From assembly GCA_964640995.1 (NCBI GenBank), contig CAZXJJ010000001.1:62001-126000 (forward strand): DNA of 64,000 nucleotides. The letters are read 5' to 3'. The notes under the pieces were generated by a model that was given only the letters and a program-made list of their open reading frames with translations, was not told the origin of the DNA and ran no database searches. This document shows positions 35,032-43,274 of the stretch, one piece after another (positions within the stretch are counted from its first letter, which is position 1; every line of letters starts with the position of its first letter). The position numbers and the translations under genes are program-made. This DNA comes from JAAYUH01 sp964640995 (GTDB lineage: Bacteria > Caldisericota > Caldisericia > B22-G15).

Positions 35032-36659
35032 TATTTACCTATTCCAAAAAGCCTCAATATAAATCTCCATAATTTTTGCCAAAAAGTGAGTTTTTCTGAT
35101 TTATTTGTCTGATTATTTTCTTCCACTTTTTCAACAATTATCTTAAATTCTTTTTTTATTTCATGTATTTCATTTGAATCATCAATATACTGAACCAATA
35201 TTTCACCATTATATTCTCCCTCTTTCTCAAGTTTTAAATCAAATTCATATGTATCATAGTTGCCACTTTCAAGTATTCCAATAAATTTGTCTCCACCAGA
35301 AATAGGAAGACCTTTAAGATATAAAATTATTCCCTTAACAGGAAAATTTCCTGTGTTTCCAATATCACAAAATATTGTAAATAACTCATCAACTTTTACT
35401 TTCTCTGGACACGAGAAATTGAATATCGAAACAATTGGTTTTCTTAAAACAACAACTCCAATGGCAGATGAACTTTCATATATATTTCCATTTATATCCT
35501 CATATTTAATTGATAGAAGTAAATTATATGTTTTAGATTCTGCGTCAAGAGATACAAAAAATTTTATTTTATTGGTAATTGAATTCCCACTCAAAATTAA
35601 ATTATTTTTGTTTATATTAGATGAAAATATAGGAGAAAATGGATATAAAGAGTTAAGATTTTCTAATCTATCAATTTTATGAGTAATATTGTAGGCAGCC
35701 TCTTTTGAGATATTTGTGATTGTGTATTCAATCTCAACAATATTTCCAGGATTAACAATCTGAGGATTTATTTTATAACTTGATAATATTAAATTTAAAC
35801 TTTTCAATGGTTCTATTTTTTTTACAACAACACCAATTTTTTGTGACTCAGAAAATTTTTCACTGTTTTCATATGTTATGTTAACTTGAAAATTATAAAC
35901 ACCCTCTTTTGCATCCTGAGATACAGAAAAATTAATAGAGATTTTTTTTCTTTCATTTTCTTTTAAATCTCCAACAAAAATTGTATTGCTTGAATCTAAA
36001 ATAGTGAAAGGATAAAGATCTATAGATGAACCGACCCCAATAAATTGAATTTTTACCCCTCTTGCAGTTTCAGACGCATTATTTAATAGAGTTAGATTCA
36101 TTTGAAAATTAGCACCAATTGCTACAGTTTTAGGTTCAGTATAAACATTTTCTATTACTACATTTGGTTTTATTCTTTTCTCTCTTTTAATTACAAAAAT
36201 TCCAACAATTTCTTGATTAAAATAACTTATTTTTTCTTCATCTTCATAATTTAATTCAACAATAAAATTATAGATTCCACTTTTTATATTCTCATCAACA
36301 TAAAATGAGAATTTTACATTTTCATTCCCTTCATTTTGAATTGATTTAAGATAAACTATATTACTTGATTCTTTGGGTGAAAAATATAAAAGGGTATTTT
36401 GACCCTCAATCCTTTTAATTTCAATTTTAATATTTTTCGCTACCTTTCCACCAATGTTTGCTATATTTAAATTCAAATCAAAACCTTTTCCGCTCTCAAC
36501 AGGTGTTGGAAAGTAACTAAAATTTTTAATAGTTAAAAGTGGTCTATTCTCAACAAAAGGTTGTGAATCTTGGATTTTAATTTGAGATTCACCTATTGAT
36601 AAATTTATAAAAGAAAAAATAAAAATTATTGTTAATAAATAGATAAGAACTTTTTTCAT
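35031..36659 (-). CDS. Secreted CARDB/NEW3-repeat protein linked to the ABC exporter
   Basis: A 542-residue exported protein: signal segment (VLIYLLTIIFIFSFINLSIG), about four immunoglobulin-like repeats of 110-120 residues, each containing an 'N.G..A.NI.I' strand (NIGGKVAKNIKIEI, NASETARGVKIQF, NISKEAAYNITH, NTGNFPVKGIILY), and a C-terminal hydrophobic/basic tail (FWQKLWRFILRLFGIGK). Such COG1361-type proteins accompany MacB exporters and probably hold or present the substrate outside the membrane. The role is inferred from context. Confidence 0.75.
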   Translation of the reverse strand: MKKVLIYLLTIIFIFSFINLSIGESQIKIQDSQPFVENRPLLTIKNFSYFPTPVESGKGFDLNLNIANIGGKVAKNIKIEIKRIEGQNTLLYFSPKESSNIVYLKSIQNEGNENVKFSFYVDENIKSGIYNFIVELNYEDEEKISYFNQEIVGIFVIKREKRIKPNVVIENVYTEPKTVAIGANFQMNLTLLNNASETARGVKIQFIGVGSSIDLYPFTILDSSNTIFVGDLKENERKKISINFSVSQDAKEGVYNFQVNITYENSEKFSESQKIGVVVKKIEPLKSLNLILSSYKINPQIVNPGNIVEIEYTITNISKEAAYNITHKIDRLENLNSLYPFSPIFSSNINKNNLILSGNSITNKIKFFVSLDAESKTYNLLLSIKYEDINGNIYESSSAIGVVVLRKPIVSIFNFSCPEKVKVDELFTIFCDIGNTGNFPVKGIILYLKGLPISGGDKFIGILESGNYDTYEFDLKLEKEGEYNGEILVQYIDDSNEIHEIKKEFKIIVEKVEENNQTNKSEKLTFWQKLWRFILRLFGIGK

Positions 36660-37355
36660 TTAATTCCTCCTTAATTCTTCAATTGATTCTATTAGACCAT
36701 CTTTTATATGTATAATTTTATTTGCATATTCTGCAACCTCCCTTGCATGTGTAACAATTATAACTGTCTTTTTAAAATTTTTATTAATATTTACAAATTC
36801 TTCCATAATACTTTCACCTGTTTTAGAGTCAAGATTTCCTGTTGGTTCATCAGCAAGAATAATTTCAGGGTCATTAGCTAAACTTCTTGCAATAGCGACT
36901 CTCTGTTGTTCTCCTCCAGAAAGTTCTGCAGGTTTATGATTTAATCTGTCTTCGAGATTGAATTTTTTAAGAATCGATATTGCCTTGTCTCTTCTCTCTT
37001 TTAATTTTTTATTAAAAAAAATCATTGGAAGTTCAACATTTTCAAGTGCTGTTAAAGTAGGGATAAGATTGTATGATTGAAAAACAAAACCAATATTCTT
37101 TCTCCTAAAAATTGCAAGATCATTTTCATTTAATTTTGTTAAATTTGTTTCATCAATATATACAAATCCTTTTGTAGGTCTCTGTAAACCTCCAAGTACA
37201 TGAAGAAGGGTTGATTTTCCTGAACCAGATTTTCCCATTATCGCAATAAAATCACCCTTCTCTATTTTTAAATTTATTCCTCTTAAGGCAGGAACAACAA
37301 CTTTTCCAAGATAATATTCAACAATAAGATTCTTAGTTTCTATTATTGTTTCCAT
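36660..37355 (-). CDS. ABC exporter ATPase (LolD/MacB type)
   Basis: A 231-residue ATPase with Walker A GKSGSGKST, Q-loop FVFQSYNLIPTLTA, signature LSGGEQQRVAIARSLA, Walker B ILADEPTGNLD and H-loop VTHARE. It drives the permease encoded two genes downstream. The ATG is eight bases from a minus-strand TATAAT (37369-37364), with no Shine-Dalgarno, so the operon mRNA is probably leaderless. Confidence 0.95.
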   Translation of the reverse strand: METIIETKNLIVEYYLGKVVVPALRGINLKIEKGDFIAIMGKSGSGKSTLLHVLGGLQRPTKGFVYIDETNLTKLNENDLAIFRRKNIGFVFQSYNLIPTLTALENVELPMIFFNKKLKERRDKAISILKKFNLEDRLNHKPAELSGGEQQRVAIARSLANDPEIILADEPTGNLDSKTGESIMEEFVNINKNFKKTVIIVTHAREVAEYANKIIHIKDGLIESIEELRRN

Positions 37356-37468
37356 TCTATTTTATTATACAATTAAAAAATATTTAGTTATTTTTATTGA
37401 ACAATTTTCAATTTAAATTGAAACTTTATCAATAAAAATAAGTTTATAAATGTAGGAGGTAAAAGGAT

Positions 37469-38368
37469 ATGAAAAAAATTTTTAATAAAAAGATAGTTTT
37501 AGCCACAATAATAGTTTTAATTGTTATAGGTGGATTAATCTTTTCAGGGATAATTCTCGTAAAAATTTTTCCATATCTTGGTGGCATGAAAAGCGCTCCT
37601 TACATTTCACTGCAAAATGAAAGAGAAAGTACGATTGGAATTCAATCAGATGAAAGTTTAAAGGCAGGGAGAACTCAGATAACATATGAAACAGGTTTAA
37701 AATTAATTAAAAAGGGAAACGCTAATATTGAAGTAGAAAAAAATAAGTTTTATGAGACACTTAATAAAATAATATCTCTTGCAGGTCAATTTAATGGAAA
37801 CTTAATTAATTCACAAATTCATGAAGAGGATGGAAAGAATTCAGGATATTTAACCTTTATGATACCTTCTAAAAATTTTGATAGTTTTGTAAATAAACTC
37901 AATGAATTAGGAAAAGTTAAAAATTTATCTATTTCAACTCAAGATGTAAGTCAAGAATATTTTGATCTTGAAGGTAGACTCAAAATACTTGAATCTCAAA
38001 GAACACTTCTTTTATCATGGTTAGATAAAGCAAAAGAAATTAAAGATTTGCTTTCTATCAGAAACGAATTACAAAATATTGAAACTGAAATTGAAACATT
38101 AAAGGGAAGAATGAATTACATAAACTATCATAGTGTATATTCCGAAATTTCTATATTATTAACTGAAAAAACAGATTTAGTTCCTTTTTGGGAAAAATCA
38201 GAACTTTTAAAAAGAATTATAGAGGGATTAACTTTTGCATTAAAAAGTATTATTAATTCAATAATGTTTTTAATAATATTTTTAGCATTAATATTGCCTT
38301 GGATTTTATTTGCTTATTTTGCTTTTATTTTATACAAGAAATATTTTCTCAAAAAGAAAGAAAGTTGA
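37469..38368 (+). CDS. DUF4349 membrane protein
   Basis: A 299-residue protein with an N-terminal membrane segment (residues about 9-30), a soluble domain (TYETGLKLIKKGNANIEV, YLTFMIPSKNFDSFVNKLNELGKVKNLSISTQDVSQEYFDLEGRLKIL), a coiled coil (about 165-215) and a C-terminal membrane helix (about 258-285). This order is that of the DUF4349 family, of unknown function. It has an AGGAGG site and diverges from the ABC exporter operon, suggesting an envelope role. Confidence 0.85.
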   Translation: MKKIFNKKIVLATIIVLIVIGGLIFSGIILVKIFPYLGGMKSAPYISLQNERESTIGIQSDESLKAGRTQITYETGLKLIKKGNANIEVEKNKFYETLNKIISLAGQFNGNLINSQIHEEDGKNSGYLTFMIPSKNFDSFVNKLNELGKVKNLSISTQDVSQEYFDLEGRLKILESQRTLLLSWLDKAKEIKDLLSIRNELQNIETEIETLKGRMNYINYHSVYSEISILLTEKTDLVPFWEKSELLKRIIEGLTFALKSIINSIMFLIIFLALILPWILFAYFAFILYKKYFLKKKES

Positions 38369-38392
38369 AAATTATAGTATAATATATTCAAT

Positions 38393-38821
38393 ATGGAAAA
38401 AATTGAGATGAAATTGGAAAGAATCGGTAAAATTGCAATGCTTGCTGCGCTATCTGATGAAGAAGAAGAGAGAACTATAAAAGAAAAAGCAAAAAAGATT
38501 GGGATTAAAGTTGCTGTAACAGTTGTTGCTGGTTTAGCATCAAATGTAAAAGAAAGTTTTGTAAAATCTATAATTGGTTGTACTATTCAAAATAATATTA
38601 TAGAAAAAAATCCTGTGCTTGCTCATGGGGTTGTTCATGCATCTCTTGATGCCCTCCAAGGGGTTCTTCATCAAGTTCCAGTAGATGCAAGTATAAGAAT
38701 GAAAGCTGGTATTGCTACAGATGGTAATTGGATCGCTGTAGCTCTTTATGGAGATTCTGCTTTTTATCCTCTAACGAATCACGAGAGAGGCTCTCTCAGT
38801 ATAATGCATCTTACTAAATAA
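38393..38821 (+). CDS. hutP: HutP-family RNA-binding antiterminator
   Basis: A 142-residue protein of the HutP family. B. subtilis HutP binds L-histidine and a divalent metal, then UAG-rich mRNA, to prevent termination ahead of the hut genes. The metal ligands fit: His78 and His82 in LAHGVVHAS and His130 in TNHERG; the DGNWIAVALYGD strand matches the family core. It has a TATAAT nine bases before the ATG and no Shine-Dalgarno site. Directly behind it stands a promoter and an attenuator-like leader feeding the CoA-transferase/MadLM genes, not hut enzymes. The ligand could be histidine or another small molecule. Confidence 0.88.
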   Translation: MEKIEMKLERIGKIAMLAALSDEEEERTIKEKAKKIGIKVAVTVVAGLASNVKESFVKSIIGCTIQNNIIEKNPVLAHGVVHASLDALQGVLHQVPVDASIRMKAGIATDGNWIAVALYGDSAFYPLTNHERGSLSIMHLTK

Positions 38822-38823
38822 TA

Positions 38824-38852
38824 TTGACATTTTAAAAAACTTTTTATAAAAT
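38824..38852 (+). promoter_or_regulatory. Promoter between hutP and the CoA-transferase gene
   Basis: TTGACA at 38824-38829, 17-base spacer, TAAAAT at 38847-38852. Transcription should begin near 38859, just in front of the terminator/antiterminator leader. Confidence 0.8.
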
Positions 38853-38857
38853 TTAGC

Positions 38858-38904
38858 AAAAAGTGACTTTTGTGTTTTAGTGACCTTATTTGAGGTCACT
38901 TTTT
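38858..38904 (+). promoter_or_regulatory. Transcription attenuator with alternative hairpins
   Basis: The start of the transcript reads AAAAAGTGAC (38858-38867), which is perfectly complementary over 10 bases to GTCACTTTTT (38895-38904), the right arm and T-run of the terminator. The terminator itself pairs AGTGACC (38879-38885) with GGTCACT (38894-38900). The two folds exclude each other, as in classic attenuators. NAG triplets at 38861, 38878 and 38892 could be HutP contacts, although their spacing is not the regular B. subtilis one. The trigger is inferred, not seen. Confidence 0.7.
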
Positions 38905-38906
38905 AT
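38879..38906 (+). terminator. Intrinsic terminator in the leader of the malonate operon
   Basis: Seven-bp hairpin AGTGACC/GGTCACT with loop TTATTTGA, then TTTT ATTATA. It ends hutP transcripts and, unless the antiterminator forms, those from the 38824 promoter. Confidence 0.85.
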
Positions 38907-39018
38907 TATAAAGGGAGGTGAGAAAAGGTTAAAAAAGTTGACTGAGTGAAAAATATTTAATTTTTCTTATTTGTGATTTAGGGGCTTAGTGAAAAATAAA
39001 GGGAGGTGAATTTATTTT
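38907..39018 (+). promoter_or_regulatory. Leader rest with repeated ribosome-site segment and UAG pair
   Basis: AAAGGGAGGTGA occurs twice, at 38910-38921 without a usable start codon behind it, and at 38998-39009 as the real site for the ATG at 39019. Between them lie a GAAAAAT/ATTTTTC hairpin (38948-38966) and two UAG triplets (38979, 38987) five bases apart, just upstream of the real ribosome site. These could bind HutP; this is inference. Confidence 0.4.
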
Positions 39019-40248
39019 ATGAAAAGAGCGCTTGAAGGAATTAGGATTTGTGATTTAAGTCATGTCCTTGCAGCACCAACAACATCTATGATTTTAGCAG
39101 ATCTTGGAGCAGAAGTTATTCATATTGAGCCACCAAGAGGAGATGATGCAAGAGAATTTGGTCCATTTATAAAAGACGAAAGTGCATATTTTATAAGTAT
39201 AAATAGAAATAAAAAAAGCGTTGTAATTGATTTAAAAAAAGAAAAAGGAAAAGAAATTCTCAAAGATTTCATGAAAATTTCTGATGTTGTTTTAGAGAAT
39301 TTCAGACCTGGCACAATGGAAAAACTTGGATTTAGTTATGATGAGATTAGAAAAATTAATCCAAAAATTATTTATGCATCAATATGTGGATTTGGACATG
39401 ACACTATACCTGAATACAAAGATAAACCTGCATATGATATGGTTGCACAAGCATATAGTGGTCTTATGAGTATAACAGGTCCATATGGTGGACCTCCCTG
39501 CAGAGTTGGAACATCTGTTGGTGATATAGTAGCAGGCCATCAATGTGCTATTGCAATTCTTGCTGCCCTAATTTACAGAGAAAAAACAGGGATAGGACAA
39601 AAAGTTGATATGTCAATGCTTGATGGGTTAGTTTATATTTTAGAAAACGCAATAGTGAGATATACAACAACTGGAGAAGTTCCTAAACCTCTTGGTTCAA
39701 TGCATCCCACCATAACTCCATTTCAAGGATATAAAACAAAAGATGATTGGATTGTAGTTCCAATTGGTAATGATCAACTTTGGTCAAAATTCTGTGAAAT
39801 GATAGGAAGAGTAGATCTAATTGAACACCCTAAATTTAAAACAAACAAATTAAGAACAGAAAATAGAGAAGAATTAAATAAAATTTTAGATGAAATTTTC
39901 TTGACAAAAACATATTCAGAATGGGCAGAACTTTTTGAGAAATATAATCTTCCTTATTCTCCTATAAATACAATTGATAAAGTCGTTAATGATCCAGTTG
40001 TTAATTATAGAAAAATGGTTGTTGAAATTGAACAACCAAAAGTTGGAAAATTAAAAATCGCTGGTTCTCCATTTAAGATGAGTGAGACTCCAGGAGAAGT
40101 TTGGTCGCCTGCACCACTTTTAGGTCAACATACAGTTGAGGTTTTAAGAAATATTCTTAACTACCCTGAAGATATGATAAATGATTTAAGAAAAGAAGGG
40201 GTAGTTTTAACTTATGAGGATATTGAAAATATGAAAGGAGGTAAATAA
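39019..40248 (+). CDS. Family III (CaiB/BaiF) CoA-transferase, probably malonate-activating
   Basis: A 409-residue CoA-transferase. The N-terminal GIRICDLSHVLAAPTTSMILADLGAEVIHIEPP, the NRNKKSVVIDLK segment and Asp197 in KVDMSMLDG (the residue that carries the acyl-CoA anhydride) are typical. It transfers CoA between carboxylates without large energy cost. It starts a run with madL and madM one and sixteen bases apart, so I infer that it makes malonyl-CoA from imported malonate, using acetyl-CoA or a similar donor. Other dicarboxylate substrates remain possible. Confidence 0.9.
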   Translation: MKRALEGIRICDLSHVLAAPTTSMILADLGAEVIHIEPPRGDDAREFGPFIKDESAYFISINRNKKSVVIDLKKEKGKEILKDFMKISDVVLENFRPGTMEKLGFSYDEIRKINPKIIYASICGFGHDTIPEYKDKPAYDMVAQAYSGLMSITGPYGGPPCRVGTSVGDIVAGHQCAIAILAALIYREKTGIGQKVDMSMLDGLVYILENAIVRYTTTGEVPKPLGSMHPTITPFQGYKTKDDWIVVPIGNDQLWSKFCEMIGRVDLIEHPKFKTNKLRTENREELNKILDEIFLTKTYSEWAELFEKYNLPYSPINTIDKVVNDPVVNYRKMVVEIEQPKVGKLKIAGSPFKMSETPGEVWSPAPLLGQHTVEVLRNILNYPEDMINDLRKEGVVLTYEDIENMKGGK

Positions 40249-40249
40249 A

Positions 40250-40609
40250 ATGGAAATTTATGGTCTTGCGGTTTTAACCGCTCTTTTTTTACTTGGTGAA
40301 ACAATAGGTTATTCACTAGGTAAATTATTGAATGTTGGTGATGTCGGAGGTGTAGGTTTTGCAATGCTTTTTCTTATTCTTCTAACAAACACAAAATTTT
40401 GGAACGAAAAAGTTACCGAAAAAACAAAACTTGGAATAAAATTTATCGGTGCAATATATGTTCCAATAATTGTTGCAATGGTTCTTCAGTCAAACATAAT
40501 TGGTGCTTTTAAAGGAGGGTTTATCGCTTTTCTAGCAGGCGGAATAGCAGTTGTTGGAATGTTATTATTGACACCTCTTTTATCAAAATACGCAAAAATT
40601 AAAAAGTAA
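40250..40609 (+). CDS. madL: Malonate/Na+ symporter, small subunit
   Basis: A 119-residue membrane protein with about four helices (YGLAVLTALFLLGETIGYSLG, VGGVGFAMLFLILLTN, FIGAIYVPIIVAMVLQSNIIGAF, GGFIAFLAGGIAVVGMLLLTPLL). Its size, the VGGVGFAML segment and its position before madM match MadL of Malonomonas rubra. It acts with MadM to bring malonate into the cell with Na+. One base separates it from the CoA-transferase stop. Confidence 0.85.
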   Translation: MEIYGLAVLTALFLLGETIGYSLGKLLNVGDVGGVGFAMLFLILLTNTKFWNEKVTEKTKLGIKFIGAIYVPIIVAMVLQSNIIGAFKGGFIAFLAGGIAVVGMLLLTPLLSKYAKIKK

Positions 40610-40624
40610 ATTGGGAGGTTAAAA

Positions 40625-41392
40625 ATGTGGTTAGTTAATATAATTAAAGATTTATTAACTAAAAATGGTTTAATTTGGGCATTTCTTGTTGTGGGTGTTA
40701 TATATGTTGGAGCAATGTACTTAAATAAATATCTCTTTAGAAATAAACTAAACACTTTTACAATTGCAATGTTAATTGCTATGGCCATATCTGGAATAGT
40801 AGGCGCATATACTGGAAAAACAAAAGGTCTTGCAGACATTCCAATATTCGCAGGAGTTGGTGTATTAGGTGGTTCAATGCTTAGAGATTATGCAATTGTT
40901 GCTACTGCATATGGAGCAAAAATTGAAGAGATCAAAAAAGGTGGTCTAATGGCAGTAATTTCACTTCTAGTTGGAGTTGTAGGTTCATACATAATCGGTG
41001 TAATAATAGCAATACTTTTTGGAATAAAGGATGTAAAAGATATTACTACAATAGGCGCAGGTGCTTGCACTTTTATTGTTGGTCCAGTAACTGGTGAATC
41101 AATTGGTGCAAGTTCAGAAGCGATAGCGCTTTCCGTTGCCGCAGGTGTAGTTAAATCAGTTTTGGCTATGATTCTTATACCAACTTTAGGAAGAGCATTA
41201 AAAATTAACACTCCACAAGCAGCGATGGTAGTTGGAGGTCTTGTAGGAACAACAAGTGGTACAGTTGCGGGTTTAACAGCTCTTGATCCAGCTTTAGTTC
41301 CATATGGTGCAATGACAGCAACTTTCTATACAGGTCTTGGTTGTTTACTTTGCCCATCAATCCTGTACATAATAACTAGGGCAATTTTATAA
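40625..41392 (+). CDS. madM: Malonate/Na+ symporter, large subunit
   Basis: A 255-residue membrane protein with about seven or eight helices. Segments KGLADIPIFAGVGVLGGSMLRDYAIVATAYG, IGAGACTFIVGPVTGESIGASSEAIALSVAAGVVKSV and GTTSGTVAGLTALDPALVPYGAMTATFYTGLGCL follow the MadM family closely. A terminator comes 15 bases after the stop, so CoA-transferase, madL and madM form one transcript. Confidence 0.9.
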   Translation: MWLVNIIKDLLTKNGLIWAFLVVGVIYVGAMYLNKYLFRNKLNTFTIAMLIAMAISGIVGAYTGKTKGLADIPIFAGVGVLGGSMLRDYAIVATAYGAKIEEIKKGGLMAVISLLVGVVGSYIIGVIIAILFGIKDVKDITTIGAGACTFIVGPVTGESIGASSEAIALSVAAGVVKSVLAMILIPTLGRALKINTPQAAMVVGGLVGTTSGTVAGLTALDPALVPYGAMTATFYTGLGCLLCPSILYIITRAIL

Positions 41393-41407
41393 AGCATAAT
41401 GCGGAGA

Positions 41408-41437
41408 AAGGGAAGGATAATATTTCCTTCCCTTTTT
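41408..41437 (+). terminator. Terminator after madM
   Basis: AAGGGAAGGA (41408-41417) pairs with TTCCTTCCCTT (41424-41434), followed by TTT. Strong hairpin. Confidence 0.85.
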
Positions 41438-41471
41438 AATAATAAAAACAATTTGATATAATTTATTCGTT

Positions 41472-41765
41472 ATGAGAATTATTGATAAAGAAACTGTTGA
41501 AAAAATTCTTAATCTCTCAAGATTGTATCTTAAAGAAGAAGAAAAAGACGAAATAATTCCTCAACTTGAAGAGATACTCAAACATTTCAAAGTTATAGAT
41601 AATATAAGCACAGAAAATATTGAACCAATGTTTCATCCTCCAATTCAAAAATTGAATCTTAGAGAGGATAAGAGTGTAAAAACTTTTGAGAGAGAAGTTT
41701 TAGAAAAAGTGTCTCCAGAATTTGAGAATGGTTTTGTAAAGGTACCAAAGATAGTAGGAGATTAA
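41472..41765 (+). CDS. gatC: Asp/Glu-tRNA amidotransferase subunit C
   Basis: A 97-residue GatC: IDKETVEKILNLSRLYL, LEEILKHFKVIDNISTENIEPMFHP and LREDKS match the family. It tethers GatA and GatB, which make Gln-tRNA and/or Asn-tRNA from mischarged tRNA. The TATAAT at 41457-41462 is nine bases from the ATG without a Shine-Dalgarno, so a leaderless mRNA is likely. It abuts gatA directly. Confidence 0.94.
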   Translation: MRIIDKETVEKILNLSRLYLKEEEKDEIIPQLEEILKHFKVIDNISTENIEPMFHPPIQKLNLREDKSVKTFEREVLEKVSPEFENGFVKVPKIVGD

Positions 41766-43187
41766 ATGGAAATTTATAGATTATCACTTTTAGAAACTCT
41801 TAAACTTTTAAAAGATAAAAAATTGTCACCAAAGGAACTTTTAAATATATATTTTGATAGAATTCAAGAAAAAGAAAAAGAAATAGATTCCTTTTTATAT
41901 ATAGATTATGAGGGTGCATTAAAAAGGGCAGAAGAACTTGAAAAAGAAGATAAAGATCTTCCACTTTATGGAATAATATTTTCTATAAAAGATAATATAT
42001 TAGTTAAAAATCTTCCAAATACTTGTGGTTCAAAGATTCTTGAGAATTTTATTGCACCATATGATGCATTTGTAATAGAGAAGTTAAAAAAATTAGGTGC
42101 AATTATAATGGGAAAGACAAATTTAGATGAATTTGCTATGGGTTCTTCAACAGAAAACTCTGCTTTTAAAATCACAAAAAATCCATGGGACCTGTCTAGA
42201 GTTCCTGGTGGTTCATCTGGTGGTTCTGCTGCATCTATTGCATCTGATATGGTAATTGCATCTCTTGGATCAGACACTGGAGGAAGTGTAAGGCAACCTG
42301 CTTCATTTTGTGGAGTTGTTGGAATAAAACCAACATATGGTCTTTTATCAAGATTTGGTCTTGTTGCTTTTGCATCATCCTTAGATCAAATTGGAATTTT
42401 TGGAAAAACAGTTGATGATACCTTTTATATTTTGAACCATATTATGGGTTATGATCCAAGAGATTCAACTTCTTTAAACATAAATTACAATAAAATAATT
42501 CCGTATGATGGGGAAATAAAAATAGGAATTATTAAAGAGTTAAATACCCTTGGAATTGATGAGAGTGTTTTGGAACTTTTTAATAATTCAATTGATATTT
42601 TAAAAAAATTAGGCTATGAAATAAAAGAAATATCTCTTCCAAATATTTCTTATTCTTTACCAGTTTATTATTTAATTGCTTTTGCCGAAGCATCAAGTAA
42701 TCTTTCAAGATATGATGGAGTTAGATATGGTTTGAGAATTAAGAAAGAGAGTTTAAAAAAGATGTACATAGAAACAAGAAAAGAAGGTTTTGGTAAAGAA
42801 GTTAAGAGAAGAATTTTGCTCGGAACTTTTGGTCTCTCTTCCGGTTATTATGAACAGTGGTATCTAAAAGCATCGAAAGTTAGAAAACTTATTACAATTG
42901 ATTTTACAGAAGCATTTAAAGAAGTTGATACCATTGTTTTGCCAACATCACCTGTTCTTCCATTTAAAATTGGTGAAAGAATAAAAGATCCACTTCAAAT
43001 GTATCTTGCTGATGTTATGACAATACCAGTTAACCTTGCTGGAATACCAGGAATAAGTGTGCCAATTGGTTTAAAAAATAATTTGCCAGTTGGATTACAA
43101 ATTTTATCTAATTATCTTGAAGAATCAAAACTTTATAAGGTTTCATTAGATATTGAAAGAGAGGTCAGTTTTTTAAGAAAACTTTGA
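41766..43187 (+). CDS. gatA: Asp/Glu-tRNA amidotransferase subunit A
   Basis: A 473-residue amidase-signature enzyme with the Ser-cisSer-Lys triad: Lys in FSIKDNILVK, the glycine/serine loop GGSSGGSAASIASDM and SDTGGSVRQPASFCGVVG. It releases ammonia from glutamine for GatB. gatB is not in the window. The gene pair stands between the MadLM genes and the decarboxylase genes without functional link that I can see. Confidence 0.97.
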   Translation: MEIYRLSLLETLKLLKDKKLSPKELLNIYFDRIQEKEKEIDSFLYIDYEGALKRAEELEKEDKDLPLYGIIFSIKDNILVKNLPNTCGSKILENFIAPYDAFVIEKLKKLGAIIMGKTNLDEFAMGSSTENSAFKITKNPWDLSRVPGGSSGGSAASIASDMVIASLGSDTGGSVRQPASFCGVVGIKPTYGLLSRFGLVAFASSLDQIGIFGKTVDDTFYILNHIMGYDPRDSTSLNINYNKIIPYDGEIKIGIIKELNTLGIDESVLELFNNSIDILKKLGYEIKEISLPNISYSLPVYYLIAFAEASSNLSRYDGVRYGLRIKKESLKKMYIETRKEGFGKEVKRRILLGTFGLSSGYYEQWYLKASKVRKLITIDFTEAFKEVDTIVLPTSPVLPFKIGERIKDPLQMYLADVMTIPVNLAGIPGISVPIGLKNNLPVGLQILSNYLEESKLYKVSLDIEREVSFLRKL

Positions 43188-43193
43188 TATAAT
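43188..43193 (+). promoter_or_regulatory. Possible -10 box for the decarboxylase genes
   Basis: TATAAT directly behind the gatA stop, with only a weak -35 region. Transcription would begin near 43200 and leave about 75 bases before the ATG at 43275, which follows a TGGAGG site. GAACT/AGTTC segments in this leader could pair, but no named element is recognisable. Confidence 0.4.
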
Positions 43194-43274
43194 TCAGATG
43201 GATTGAGTGAGAACTATTTTTAATAAAATTTTTGAGTCTTAGAGATATGAGAGTTCCTATATGGAGGTTAATTT

